DNA of 33,137 bases from Treponema sp. (GCA_031268975.1 JAIRWM010000186.1:1-33137); one strand, 5' to 3'. Shown: positions 21,928-30,357, counted from the stretch's first letter. A program made the numbers and translations. The notes: generated from the sequence alone by a model not told the origin.

Positions 21928-24769
21928 AAACACTTTTTTGAGGCACAAATTCTTTCCCCAAATCCTGATTTTCTTCCACAGGCGCAAAATTTCCCAGTTT
22001 TAACGCGAGAATTTGTTCAAGCATTTTGTATTCTCCGTCTCCTATGCGTATACGGTACATGGTCTCCAGGGTTTTGCACGCATCCACTAAATCCGCCGAA
22101 GCTTTCCGGGGAGCGCTTTGATTCCGTTCCTCGAAGATCAGCCGTTCAAGCATGGACGCCAGGTGAAGCAGCATCATAATCCGCTTGCCCCGATCCAGCT
22201 TCCCCCTGGATTTTTCAATTTTTTCCATACACTCGTTAAGGTACGGGATGGTTTTTTCGGCGGAAAGATAAAAAAGGTAATTTTCCAGGTATTTGCCGGA
22301 CGCGTATTGTTCTTCCAGGAATCCCGGCTGCGCCTGCTGCGGCCCCTGGCGCAGACACCGGTTTTGCAGTATTTCTCCCAGCCTTTGTACCCCGCTGCCC
22401 AGGACAAATTCCATCGCTGAAATAAACGGAAAGCCTATCTCCAGCCCTTCCACCATGCCGATTACACAGATAAGTTCCTGTTCTTTCGCAAGACTGGATA
22501 TCCTCTGCCGTAACTCCTCAACGGACGGCAGATCAAGCGTTAAAATTTCTATGTAATCGGGAAACTTGAAGCAGTCTTCTATGATTTTTTTAAGCTTTTT
22601 CGCCGCCCCGCATCCGGAAATGCAGGCGGTTACTATAAGCCCCTTTTTCGGCTCGGAAAGCAAATTTTTCGTTTCCAGCCTGTAAAGCTCGTTATAGCCG
22701 TGTTCCAGGGTCTTTAGATGGCTGCGTATTTGCTGTCCTGTTGCCCGGTGCTCCACAGCCAAAATGGCGGCCTCTATTACCATGGACGTACTTATATCGC
22801 TGACAAGGTACAGCTTCTTGTTGTATCGGGCTTCCAAATCCGCGCAGAGTCCAAACAACGCCGGGCTGTCGGTAAGCACCACGAGGTGTTCATAGTCGTC
22901 AAGCTCGGCAATTTTTTTAGCCGCGGCGCGGTAAAGATCTTCCGTTGTTATGTCTTCCATTGCCACGTCAAGCCAGGAAACAAATTCCCTGGCGACAACA
23001 CTGTTGGCAAGCCGGGCCATGTTTTTTGCGCTCCCCAGGCCGTGACATACCACCACTATGCCGCAGCGCTCTTTCTGGTTCTTTTCGTCATATATACGGA
23101 GAATAAGATTGGCGATAATGCCCGTTTCGTTTTCCGGCAGTTCCAGGCCGTATTCCTGTTTCATCATTACAACAATCTGGGACGCCGCGTCGAAAACATC
23201 GGGCCTGTCTTCCCTGACTTTGGAAAAAGCGGGATAAATTATCGTGCCGTTTCCCGGAGGGGAACTTTCTCCGCCGGCCCGGCAGGTTCCGGCATGGGAA
23301 ACCGCTGCGTTGATATGCTGGACTATTACCGAACGGCTCCGTTCATCCAGGGCCAGTCCAAGCTCACAGGTTATGATCTCTTCCACATGGCGGGTAATGT
23401 CGTATATTTTGGACGGTACCTCGTTTATGCCCTGCTTCTCAAAAAGTTCCTCGTCTTGATTCATAAAAAGCCGCTGGAAATAGTTTTTAATTTCCGAAGT
23501 CATAACAAACTCAAGATAGTTCTTGCCCATGTCGTCACCGGCAAATTCCTCATACCTGTGGGCGAGGATCCGGTAAATGTCGGGATTTCCGGCTGATGTC
23601 TGGTAGCGCGGATCGGCGGGAACAACGCTGTTTTCCAATTCCAGAGAAATCGAAAAATCCCTGGCGATAAGATTTATGTCGGAATAAATATCTTTTAGTT
23701 TTCGGATTCCTTCCTTTACGTGACCGGGAAAATCCAGCAAACCAACGTTCAGTGTCTGCTGGTTTTCCATCAGGCAGGATACATAGCTCTGGGCGCAGGC
23801 AACCTTAATGTCGTTTTCCAGCTGCCCCACATTCCCCGGGCAGTCATAGCTTAACAGGGCTTTGATTGCCAGAACGTCCACGGTAATGGCCTTGCCCAGC
23901 TTCACCCCTTCCTGGGTAAAAAGCCGCCGGACAAGATCGAGCCGCTCAATGGGGCTCCTCTGATCCAGAGGCGGCAGGGTTACCACAATGGGGATACGCC
24001 GGTTAAACGCGGCAAGAAGGGCAGAGCCGCGATCTTCGGTCGTTGCCATAATGATTATCGGACTGGCCTTGCGGCTGATATCCGCTTCGCCAAGCCGGTG
24101 GTATTTCCCGTAATCCATAAGGAAAAACAGCATTTCCTGGCTTGTCTCGGGAAGCCGGTGAACCTCGTCCAAAAACAGCACGCCCCCATCGGCCGACTGC
24201 ACCAGCCCGTCGCGGCTCGCGTCCGCGCCGGTATACGAGCCTTTGGCGTACCCGAAAAGCTGAGCCATAATAAGCTGGGGGTTATTGGCGTAATCGGCGC
24301 AATTAAAGGAAACAAACCGCGCGTCATCTTTGATTCTGCCGGCTTTTCTGGCATATTCAAACATTAACTTGGCAAAAGTCGTCTTTCCGACCCCGGTTTT
24401 ACCCCCAATCAACAGAGGAAGACCGCTTAGGGGGTACAGGACGGCCGCTTTGGCCTTTTCAATTTCCATCCCCATGCTGCCGTTATAACCGATAAAGCCC
24501 TCAAAAACCTCGTTTGCGGCGTCCACCGTTAAAGAGGCGTCTTTTTCCGGCATCGGCGTCAATACCGCGGCGCTGGCCCGGTACCGAACCGGCCACCCGG
24601 TTAGTTTATCCACCAATTCGGCCTCGAAAAGCCGGTTAAGATCGGAACTTACATTTGCCCGGGACGCACCAACCGCTCCCGCGATCTCCTCAGTGGTATA
24701 AACCGCGTTCATACCACGCTGATTTTTCATTTTTCTCAAAAATTCATAGACTGCCTGTTTGCGAATCAT
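21920..24769 (-). CDS. LevR-type sigma-54 activator with PTS regulation domains
   Basis: This is a 949-residue transcription activator. In order it has an N-terminal winged helix-turn-helix (residues 1-65), an AAA+ sigma-54-interaction domain (about 90-330) with Walker A GGKTGVGKT at 122-130, the sigma-54 contact loop as GSYTGA at 177-182 and Walker B LFLDE at 198-202, a first PRD (about 450-565), an EIIA-Man-like domain with His576 in VVVCHGLGS, an EIIB-like segment with cysteines near GLIVTACISGCG, and a second PRD with MLLHLASMLERL near the C-terminus. In LevR-like proteins, phosphorylation by HPr and by the cognate EIIB tunes activity to PEP and substrate. It has no Shine-Dalgarno sequence; a -10 box lies five bases before the ATG. 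It would drive the operon from the sigma-54 promoter at its own 3' end. Confidence 0.9.
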   Translation of the reverse strand: MIRKQAVYEFLRKMKNQRGMNAVYTTEEIAGAVGASRANVSSDLNRLFEAELVDKLTGWPVRYRASAAVLTPMPEKDASLTVDAANEVFEGFIGYNGSMGMEIEKAKAAVLYPLSGLPLLIGGKTGVGKTTFAKLMFEYARKAGRIKDDARFVSFNCADYANNPQLIMAQLFGYAKGSYTGADASRDGLVQSADGGVLFLDEVHRLPETSQEMLFFLMDYGKYHRLGEADISRKASPIIIMATTEDRGSALLAAFNRRIPIVVTLPPLDQRSPIERLDLVRRLFTQEGVKLGKAITVDVLAIKALLSYDCPGNVGQLENDIKVACAQSYVSCLMENQQTLNVGLLDFPGHVKEGIRKLKDIYSDINLIARDFSISLELENSVVPADPRYQTSAGNPDIYRILAHRYEEFAGDDMGKNYLEFVMTSEIKNYFQRLFMNQDEELFEKQGINEVPSKIYDITRHVEEIITCELGLALDERSRSVIVQHINAAVSHAGTCRAGGESSPPGNGTIIYPAFSKVREDRPDVFDAASQIVVMMKQEYGLELPENETGIIANLILRIYDEKNQKERCGIVVVCHGLGSAKNMARLANSVVAREFVSWLDVAMEDITTEDLYRAAAKKIAELDDYEHLVVLTDSPALFGLCADLEARYNKKLYLVSDISTSMVIEAAILAVEHRATGQQIRSHLKTLEHGYNELYRLETKNLLSEPKKGLIVTACISGCGAAKKLKKIIEDCFKFPDYIEILTLDLPSVEELRQRISSLAKEQELICVIGMVEGLEIGFPFISAMEFVLGSGVQRLGEILQNRCLRQGPQQAQPGFLEEQYASGKYLENYLFYLSAEKTIPYLNECMEKIEKSRGKLDRGKRIMMLLHLASMLERLIFEERNQSAPRKASADLVDACKTLETMYRIRIGDGEYKMLEQILALKLGNFAPVEENQDLGKEFVPQKSVLA

Positions 24770-24774
24770 GCCTC

Positions 24775-24803
24775 AGTGTATCACAGGTCCCGCAAAAAAG
24801 CAA
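24775..24803 (-). promoter_or_regulatory. Promoter of the LevR-type regulator gene
   Basis: On the minus strand TTGCTT (24798-24803) and TACACT (24775-24780) are spaced by 17 bp with TG as extended -10. The ATG lies five bases after the -10. Both hexamers are imperfect. The position fits a leaderless transcript. Confidence 0.4.
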
Positions 24804-24816
24804 AAACATTGTGCTT

Positions 24817-25836
24817 TTAACGCTGCGAAGGTTCCCCGCCTTGGCGGGCGATTTCCGAACGGTTTCTGCCCTGTTCTTTTGCCCGGCGAAGGGCGGAATC
24901 GGCGGCAAATACCAGTTCCCGCTCATTGGAGGCGTGGACCGGGGCAACGGCTATTCCAAAGCTTGCCCTGACGTCCAGTGTTACCGTCTCCCGGGAACCG
25001 GGGCTTTTTGCTACTTTTACCGGGCTGTTCATCACATTTTGCCTGATATGCTCGGCCACACCGAAGGCGCCCCTGCCGTCGGTATCCGGCAGCAATACGG
25101 CGTACTCGTCGCCCGAAAGCCTGGCCGCCATATCGCCCGGCCGGCCTGTGTTTTTAAGAATTTCCGCGACGGCGATAATGACTTTGTCTCCCGCCTGCGT
25201 ACCATAAGCGTCGTTAATCGCGTGAACCCTGTCCAGATCTATCATTATCAGGGACATTTTTCTCGCGCCTACGCTGCCCAGCTTGAATTTGTCCCTGATT
25301 GATTCCTCCAAAAAACTTTTGTTGTAAAGGCCGGTAAGCTCATCGGTAATGGCCCGGCGGCGGGCCGCTTCGCCCCAGGTTGCCAGATCTTTCAGGTGCC
25401 GCGAGGTCTGGTTAAACCAGATGGTCTGAACACTTCCTATGGAGTTAAGAATCCTGACCCCGATCATGGGGTGTTCAAAGATGATGCGGTAAAAATCAAT
25501 ACCCTGAAGTACCATGATGTCGGAAATCTCTTTCGCGATAATTGTCGCCGAACGGGGTTCATTGGCAATTATCGACATTTCCCCGAAAAACGCCCCCGGG
25601 GCTATGGAAAACATCAGGCGCTGGGTTCCGTCCGACTGGGCCCGGTGGGCGCTTAACGAACCGGAAAGCAGCACAAACATATCTTCGCCCTTGTCACCTT
25701 CCTCAAAAACTTTCTCTCCCTGTGCCAAGCGGCGCCGCTCCATAAAGGCCAGTACGGCATTGAATTCCAGAGCGCTTAATCCGTTAAAAAAAGGGGAGTT
25801 TATCAGTACGGGATCGACATTGGGCGCCGGGTTCAC
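24817..25836 (-). CDS. Cyclic-nucleotide-binding diguanylate cyclase
   Basis: This is a 339-residue protein. An N-terminal cNMP-binding beta-barrel (about residues 15-130) includes FFGEMSIIANEPRSATIIA, which resembles the phosphate-binding cassette with its Arg. A helical linker and a GGDEF domain (about 165-335) follow. The active-site loop reads SGDEY, a permitted variant of GGDEF. MIDLD and the following DAYGTQAGDKVI have the metal-binding Asp and family residues. It probably makes cyclic di-GMP under control of a ligand at the N-terminus. The GTG at 25836 overlaps the stop of the upstream paralogue as ATGTGA, with a G-rich ribosome binding site. It ends 47 bases before the LevR-type gene. 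Confidence 0.8.
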   Translation of the reverse strand: MNPAPNVDPVLINSPFFNGLSALEFNAVLAFMERRRLAQGEKVFEEGDKGEDMFVLLSGSLSAHRAQSDGTQRLMFSIAPGAFFGEMSIIANEPRSATIIAKEISDIMVLQGIDFYRIIFEHPMIGVRILNSIGSVQTIWFNQTSRHLKDLATWGEAARRRAITDELTGLYNKSFLEESIRDKFKLGSVGARKMSLIMIDLDRVHAINDAYGTQAGDKVIIAVAEILKNTGRPGDMAARLSGDEYAVLLPDTDGRGAFGVAEHIRQNVMNSPVKVAKSPGSRETVTLDVRASFGIAVAPVHASNERELVFAADSALRRAKEQGRNRSEIARQGGEPSQR

Positions 25837-26858
25837 ATCGCCCCCTTTCCGGCCGGAACGGCATGGCAACGGGTAATTTTGCCGCCGCCCTGTTTCCAGG
25901 CATCAAGCAAAAGTGAATAACACCCTTCAAAAAGCTTATCCCAGTTATGGCCGTCTTCGGGCCAAAGGGCATAGCAGATGGTTCCGGAAAAGGAAAACGC
26001 GGGTATATCGCCCTGGGCGGGAACGGGCGGCAGGGAAGCAATGGCGCGGGAAAGCTCTTTGGCTACCTTTTCCGCGAGGGAAACCCCGCATTTGTTGATC
26101 AGTATCCCGGTTTCGTTGCTTTTGAAACGGAGCGGCCAGCCCCGGCCTATACGGCGGGTAATGTTTTTAAGCATCATGGCAATTTTTACCATAGCCTCGT
26201 CCCCCGCAGCATGACCGCGGGAATCCACCAGTATTTTGAAACGATCCGGCTTAAGCATGATAAGCGCTGTAGGAACTTCGAGAATACGGTCAATTTCGTC
26301 GGACAGAAATGTCTGTTTCCAGAGGCCGGTTCCGGGATCTTCATAAGCCCGGCGGTGTAGTTCATTTACCCAGGAAAGGTTTTCCAGAAGCATCTTTTGA
26401 GTGCTTTTTATCCGGCTTGTCATCATCACAATGGAATTAAGAAGAATACGCGACACGATATGGGGCTCTTCGGCAATAAAATCTTCCATCGAAAGCCCCA
26501 TCGCGGGAAACATGATAAGCACGGAGTCTTCCGACGCTTCGGCGCTGGCATCGTATTCGGCTTTCCGGGCAAAGTCAAAATCGCCGATGGTATCGCCGGG
26601 AGCGAATTGAGCCATTTCGTCACTGCCCCCGTCGTCCCTGGGCTTAAAAACCCGGATGTTGCCTTCGGTGAGCATATAGAAGTGTTCGGCTTTCTGCCCG
26701 ATGGAAAAAAGCCGGGCTTTTTTCCTCAAATGGATAACGCTGGACCGTTCGGCGACATAATCAACCTCACGCTCCAGAAGTGAGCTGAACAATTCCGTCT
26801 TTTTTATCGGAGCAGGATCCAGTATCTGCTTTAAGGCTTGCTGTTCCAAAAACACCAC
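25833..26858 (-). CDS. cNMP-binding protein with degenerate GGDEF domain
   Basis: This is a 341-residue paralogue of the next gene, with the same plan: a cNMP-binding barrel (about residues 35-130, with a cassette region GDTIGDFDFARKAEYDASAEA) and a GGDEF-like domain (about 170-330). In place of GGDEF the loop reads SNETG, and the first metal-binding aspartate pattern (MIDLD in the paralogue) is MLKPD here. It is therefore expected to lack cyclase activity and may act as a c-di-GMP effector, GTP-binding protein or partner of the intact enzyme. Start codons at 26858 (GTG) and the next codon are both GTG. A TATATA-like -10 lies upstream, but the promoter is unclear. Confidence 0.72.
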   Translation of the reverse strand: MVFLEQQALKQILDPAPIKKTELFSSLLEREVDYVAERSSVIHLRKKARLFSIGQKAEHFYMLTEGNIRVFKPRDDGGSDEMAQFAPGDTIGDFDFARKAEYDASAEASEDSVLIMFPAMGLSMEDFIAEEPHIVSRILLNSIVMMTSRIKSTQKMLLENLSWVNELHRRAYEDPGTGLWKQTFLSDEIDRILEVPTALIMLKPDRFKILVDSRGHAAGDEAMVKIAMMLKNITRRIGRGWPLRFKSNETGILINKCGVSLAEKVAKELSRAIASLPPVPAQGDIPAFSFSGTICYALWPEDGHNWDKLFEGCYSLLLDAWKQGGGKITRCHAVPAGKGAM

Positions 26859-26971
26859 CTGTGTCCACGGTATATAGTAGTAATGATAATGATACTAACG
26901 GATTTATTCACGAATTTCCAGTATAAAAGCGGCGTCCGGCACATCCGGCGGAGGCAAAGATTCCTGCCCGG

Positions 26972-28486
26972 CTATTCCTTTGTCCAGTACCGGAAGAAAA
27001 TTCCCGGCAGCCGGGGCATTGCCCGGATTTTCCGGCCAATGCCGCCCGACGCGAATTCCGTAATGGCTTTCATGCCGGCAAAAACCCTGTCCGAATAGGG
27101 CTGCCAGAACAAATCCCGCTTTACCCCGGGGAGCGTATCATCCACTACGACCAGAGGCTTAAGCATTTCCATAAAACCGTTTTCGCCGTGGGTGCGGCCG
27201 ATCCCGGACGCGCCAAACCCTCCCCAGGGGGTCTCCGCGAGGCCGTGGGACATGAGGTGATCGTTAATCATCACCGCCCCGGCGTTGACACGCGCCGCGA
27301 GAGAACGGGCCCGGCGGCGGTTTTTCGACCACACAGATCCGGTCAGCCCGTAAGGGGATGAGTTGGCAATCGCCAGCGCCTCGTCATCGCTGTCCGCGGA
27401 AACCACGGCGACTACGGGAGCGAAGACCTCATCTTTCATTACCGGCATATCCGGCTTTACATTGGTAAGAACCAGGGCGGGAACATCCGGCGTTTTTTCA
27501 TCCGTAAAATACGCTCCCGGACTAATGGCCGAAATTACCGCCCCTCCGGAAAGACATTCCTCCACCTGCCCGCGCGCCGTCTTTTTTTGTTTAACGGACG
27601 CCATAGGCCCCAGATCTGTCCCGATACGGAGCTTTTCTGTCCGCGAGCAGAGTTTTTCAAGAAATTTCCCGTAAACGGAGGAATGTACGATAACCCGCTG
27701 TACGCCGCCGCAGGATTGGCCGGCGTTTGAAAAGCCCGCCCATACAACACCCGACGCGGCCCGGTCCAGATCGGCGTCGGCGCAGACAATGGCCGCGTCC
27801 GCTCCGCCCAGTTCCAGTACCAGGGGAAGAAGCCGCCGGGACGCGAGGGCCATAAGCTCCCTGCCGACCGCGCTGGAACCAGTAAAAAACAGTTTGTCCA
27901 CTCCCGGCCTTTCGACAGTGCCGATAAACTCAGGCCCGGCGTTTTTGCCCGCCATCTCCACATAATTAAAAATTCCCGGAGGAAGCTCAGCGGCGGTAAA
28001 TATTTTTTCCAGAAAAGCGCCCACGCGGGGAGTAAGGGATGCCGTTTTCAGCAGAACCGCGTTTCCCGCAAGCAGCGCCATTACCACTTCGGAAAAGGGA
28101 ATGGAAAAAGGATAATTCCAGGGTGATATAATGCCCACCACTCCCCAGGGTTTATGGACAAGGGAACTTTTTTTGTTGAACATGAGCAGGTTTCCGCCCC
28201 GGACGCGGCGCGCCTTCAGAAAGCGTTTTCCCCGCCGTATGTAATACCCCGCCGCCAAAAACGCCGGAAGCACTTCGGCGGTAAGGGCGTCCATGGGAAG
28301 TTTCCCGTTATCCGCGTGGATAACTTCGATCACCTCGTCCAGATCCGAAGCAAGCGCCCTGACCGCCCTGCGCAGACAGGCGGCCCTTTCCCGGTACGGC
28401 TTTTCTTCCCATACCTTCTGCGCCGCTCTGGCTTTCCCGATAATGGCGTTTACGTCTACTTTCACTCCCCCGCGCCGCCCGCTCAT
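26972..28486 (-). CDS. Aldehyde dehydrogenase family protein
   Basis: This is a 504-residue NAD(P)-dependent aldehyde dehydrogenase. Landmarks are GIISPWNYPFSIPFSEVVMALLAGNAVLLKTA (cofactor and oxyanion region), FTGSSAVGRELM (Rossmann), the general-base Glu in LELGGADAAIV and the catalytic Cys in NAGQSCGGVQRV, then DEVFAPV and PWGGFGASGIGR. It converts an unidentified aldehyde to the carboxylate. A C-terminal extension of about 40 residues follows the last family motif and ends in a basic, aromatic tail. The ATG overlaps the stop of the short-chain dehydrogenase gene as ATGA, so the two are co-translated and may act in sequence (alcohol to aldehyde to acid). Confidence 0.85.
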   Translation of the reverse strand: MSGRRGGVKVDVNAIIGKARAAQKVWEEKPYRERAACLRRAVRALASDLDEVIEVIHADNGKLPMDALTAEVLPAFLAAGYYIRRGKRFLKARRVRGGNLLMFNKKSSLVHKPWGVVGIISPWNYPFSIPFSEVVMALLAGNAVLLKTASLTPRVGAFLEKIFTAAELPPGIFNYVEMAGKNAGPEFIGTVERPGVDKLFFTGSSAVGRELMALASRRLLPLVLELGGADAAIVCADADLDRAASGVVWAGFSNAGQSCGGVQRVIVHSSVYGKFLEKLCSRTEKLRIGTDLGPMASVKQKKTARGQVEECLSGGAVISAISPGAYFTDEKTPDVPALVLTNVKPDMPVMKDEVFAPVVAVVSADSDDEALAIANSSPYGLTGSVWSKNRRRARSLAARVNAGAVMINDHLMSHGLAETPWGGFGASGIGRTHGENGFMEMLKPLVVVDDTLPGVKRDLFWQPYSDRVFAGMKAITEFASGGIGRKIRAMPRLPGIFFRYWTKE

Positions 28487-29598
28487 GTTTTACTTCGCCC
28501 CCTTCCGCCCGCGGGATTTGCCGGACGGCCGCGCCGTTTCCCGGAAGCGGCCTTTTCCGCGGGAGCTTTCGCACCGCTGCCCGCAGGACGGCCGCGCCGT
28601 TTCCCGGAGGCGGCTTTTCCCGCGGACGCTTTCGCACCGCCCGCCGGGCGGCCGCGCTTTCCCCCGGAAGCGGCCTTTTCCGCGGGCGCTTTCGCGTTGC
28701 CCGCAGGACGGCCGCGCCGTTTCCCGGAGGCGGCTTTTTCCGCGGGCACTTTCGCCGGACCGGCGGCCGGTCGCGGTTTTTCCCTGCCGGTAAAAGTGTC
28801 CATGGCGCGGCTTATCCCGAACAAATCCGCCAGAAAATCCATGAATCCCGGCGGAAACAGGCGGGCGATGAGAGTAGTGTATACAAACGATGGCATGATA
28901 TACCGCTTTTTATTTCTCAGCACCGCTTTGACAATACGCTCCGCCGCTTTCTCCTCCGGAAGGATTGGCAGCAGCAGGGGGAAACGGGTTTTTACTCCCT
29001 CGAACATTCCGGTATCGATAAAATAGGGACAAACAACGGTGGTCTTTACACTGCTCTTTATGCGCCGCAGTTCCATACGCACCGATTCGTCAAAACCCAC
29101 GGCGGCGAATTTTCCCGCGCAGTAGTCCGCAAGGCCCTGCACGCCGATAAGCCCCGCGGCGGAGGCTATTGTTACAATGTGGCCGCTGTTTCTTTCCAGC
29201 ATGGATGGAAGAAAAGCCCTCGTCATCCAAAAAAGGGAAAGGACGTTGGCATTGAGCGTTTGGATAATGTCTTCATCCCGGATTTCAAGAAGTTTTTTTC
29301 CCGACACGATTCCCGCGTTGTTGATAAGGATATCAACAGGGCCGTGTTCTTTAATCAGCGCTTTCGCCTGTTTGTCAACGGCGGCCCTGTCCGCAATATC
29401 ACACATATTCGAGGCGACAGAAAGCCCTTCGGCGGCGGCTTCTGTTTCCAGCGTTTTAAGCGCGGCGGCATTTACATCCCACACCACAACCCGGCTTCCC
29501 CGGCGGGCAAATTTAAACGCCATGCACCGGCCGATACCGGAAGCGCCGCCCGTGATAAGGATAAGATTATTGGTAATATCTTTCATGGCAAGCATCAT
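28483..29598 (-). CDS. Short-chain dehydrogenase with AT-hook/histone-H1-like tail
   Basis: This is a 371-residue protein. Residues 1-270 form a classical SDR resembling 17-beta-HSD/retinol-dehydrogenase types: cofactor loop ITGGASGIGR, ILINNAGIV, catalytic Ser in TIASAAGLIG and Tyr/Lys in DYCAGK. From about residue 272 the chain becomes a Lys/Arg/Ala/Pro-rich, probably disordered tail. It contains four copies of a unit with AEKAASGKRRGRPAG; each holds an RGRP core like an AT-hook. The tail is encoded by a 60-63 bp DNA repeat. Such tails are unexpected on an SDR and could bind DNA or another polyanion. The start may be ATG 29598 or 29586. The gene is coupled to the aldehyde dehydrogenase gene. 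Confidence 0.82.
   Translation of the reverse strand: MMLAMKDITNNLILITGGASGIGRCMAFKFARRGSRVVVWDVNAAALKTLETEAAAEGLSVASNMCDIADRAAVDKQAKALIKEHGPVDILINNAGIVSGKKLLEIRDEDIIQTLNANVLSLFWMTRAFLPSMLERNSGHIVTIASAAGLIGVQGLADYCAGKFAAVGFDESVRMELRRIKSSVKTTVVCPYFIDTGMFEGVKTRFPLLLPILPEEKAAERIVKAVLRNKKRYIMPSFVYTTLIARLFPPGFMDFLADLFGISRAMDTFTGREKPRPAAGPAKVPAEKAASGKRRGRPAGNAKAPAEKAASGGKRGRPAGGAKASAGKAASGKRRGRPAGSGAKAPAEKAASGKRRGRPANPAGGRGRSKT
28526..28768 (-). repeat. Four 60-63 bp tandem repeats encoding the basic tail
   Basis: Units begin at 28526, 28589, 28649 and 28709 with CGGCCGCGC on the plus strand. They share TTTCCCGGA-GCGGC and CGCGGGCGCTTTCGC blocks. All length changes are multiples of three, so the reading frame is kept. 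Copies 2 and 4 and copies 1 and 3 are alike at an A/G position, which suggests unit duplication. Confidence 0.85.
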
Positions 29599-29636
29599 AT
29601 CCGCTTTTCGCCGTAACGTCCACGGGGCCGCCGCGA

Positions 29637-30050
29637 TTACGGCAGCGGTTTTATCCCGGCGGAACGGCAGGCGGTACGGAGGGTTCCGTTCAGGCTTCCG
29701 ATTCTGGCTTTTTTCCGTACCGCGAGTTCCAGGTACGCGGCCGCCGCGGGAGGCAGGTTGTACAGTCTGACCAAATCCAGGATACGTCCGCTGTAATCGG
29801 CGCCGAAAGAAACATCGGTACCAAAATGATAGCGATCCAGCAGCCGTATAATTTCCAGAACGTCGGAATATTTAAGCCGTTTGTGGGCCAGCGCGGCGGA
29901 AAGAAGCTCTGTCATTTCATCCCAAAAGCGGACGGGAACCAGCACTTCGGCGGCGTCATCAAACGATCTGAATATTTCCAGCACCCCGCCCGACTTTTCG
30001 TGGGGAAGAAACAGCGCGGCGCAAAACGAACAGTCCAGAACGGTAATCAT
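29637..30050 (-). CDS. VapC-like PIN-domain protein, two catalytic acids missing
   Basis: This is a 137-residue protein with the PIN-domain layout: N-terminal VLDCSF with Asp6, Glu45 in WDEMTELL, and the C-terminal AYLELAVRKKARIGSLNGTL segment. In active VapC toxins the third and fourth acids sit in (Y)DAxYLELA and TLDxxL. Here those places are Ala103 and Asn121. RNase activity is therefore doubtful, although Asp6 and Glu45 are kept. It starts inside the stop of the Phd-like antitoxin gene (ATGA). It may be an inactivated toxin kept as a repressor partner, or a PIN variant with different metal ligands. Confidence 0.75.
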   Translation of the reverse strand: MITVLDCSFCAALFLPHEKSGGVLEIFRSFDDAAEVLVPVRFWDEMTELLSAALAHKRLKYSDVLEIIRLLDRYHFGTDVSFGADYSGRILDLVRLYNLPPAAAAYLELAVRKKARIGSLNGTLRTACRSAGIKPLP

Positions 30051-30232
30051 ACCAGGGTTTGATAGCTGAAAAGCCGTTCGGTTATTTCGGCCCGCGTGGG
30101 GGCGTCTTCAAAAACGGGAACGATACGGGCAATGGCCTTGCCGTGCCTCAGTATAAAGTACTCCCTTCCGTTTACCACTTCATCCATCATTTCCATAAAG
30201 TAGTTTTTGGCGCTGTCGATATTTATGTCCAT
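30047..30232 (-). CDS. Phd/YefM-type antitoxin
   Basis: This is a 61-residue protein. Its pattern INIDSAKNYFMEMMDEVVNGREYFILRHGKAIARIVPV matches the Phd/YefM fold: an N-terminal DNA-binding dimer and a short C-terminal toxin-binding tail. It should repress its own operon and neutralise the VapC-like partner. The ATG at 30232 has no Shine-Dalgarno sequence but lies six bases after a TACAAT -10, which suggests a leaderless message. The toxin gene overlaps its stop by four bases. Confidence 0.82.
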   Translation of the reverse strand: MDINIDSAKNYFMEMMDEVVNGREYFILRHGKAIARIVPVFEDAPTRAEITERLFSYQTLV

Positions 30233-30238
30233 GGCGGC

Positions 30239-30244
30239 ATTGTA
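30239..30244 (-). promoter_or_regulatory. -10 box of the antitoxin gene
   Basis: TACAAT on the minus strand matches consensus at five of six positions and is followed by six bases (GCCGCC) and the ATG. No convincing -35 is seen at 16-18 bp. Confidence 0.4.
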
Positions 30245-30320
30245 CTACACCGGCCCAAATTTAACAGGCCCGTTCACAGCCCCGGCGCGGAGAAAGCCAA
30301 AATACGCCGTAAACCGCGCC

Positions 30321-30350
30321 TTGCCAGAACAAGGCCGGATAAAGTATGCT
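30321..30350 (+). promoter_or_regulatory. Promoter of the symporter gene
   Basis: TTGCCA at 30321-30326 (five of six) and TATGCT at 30345-30350 (four of six) are spaced by 18 bp. The ATG is seven bases after the -10, with no Shine-Dalgarno sequence between. Confidence 0.5.
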
Positions 30351-30357
30351 CTAAACC

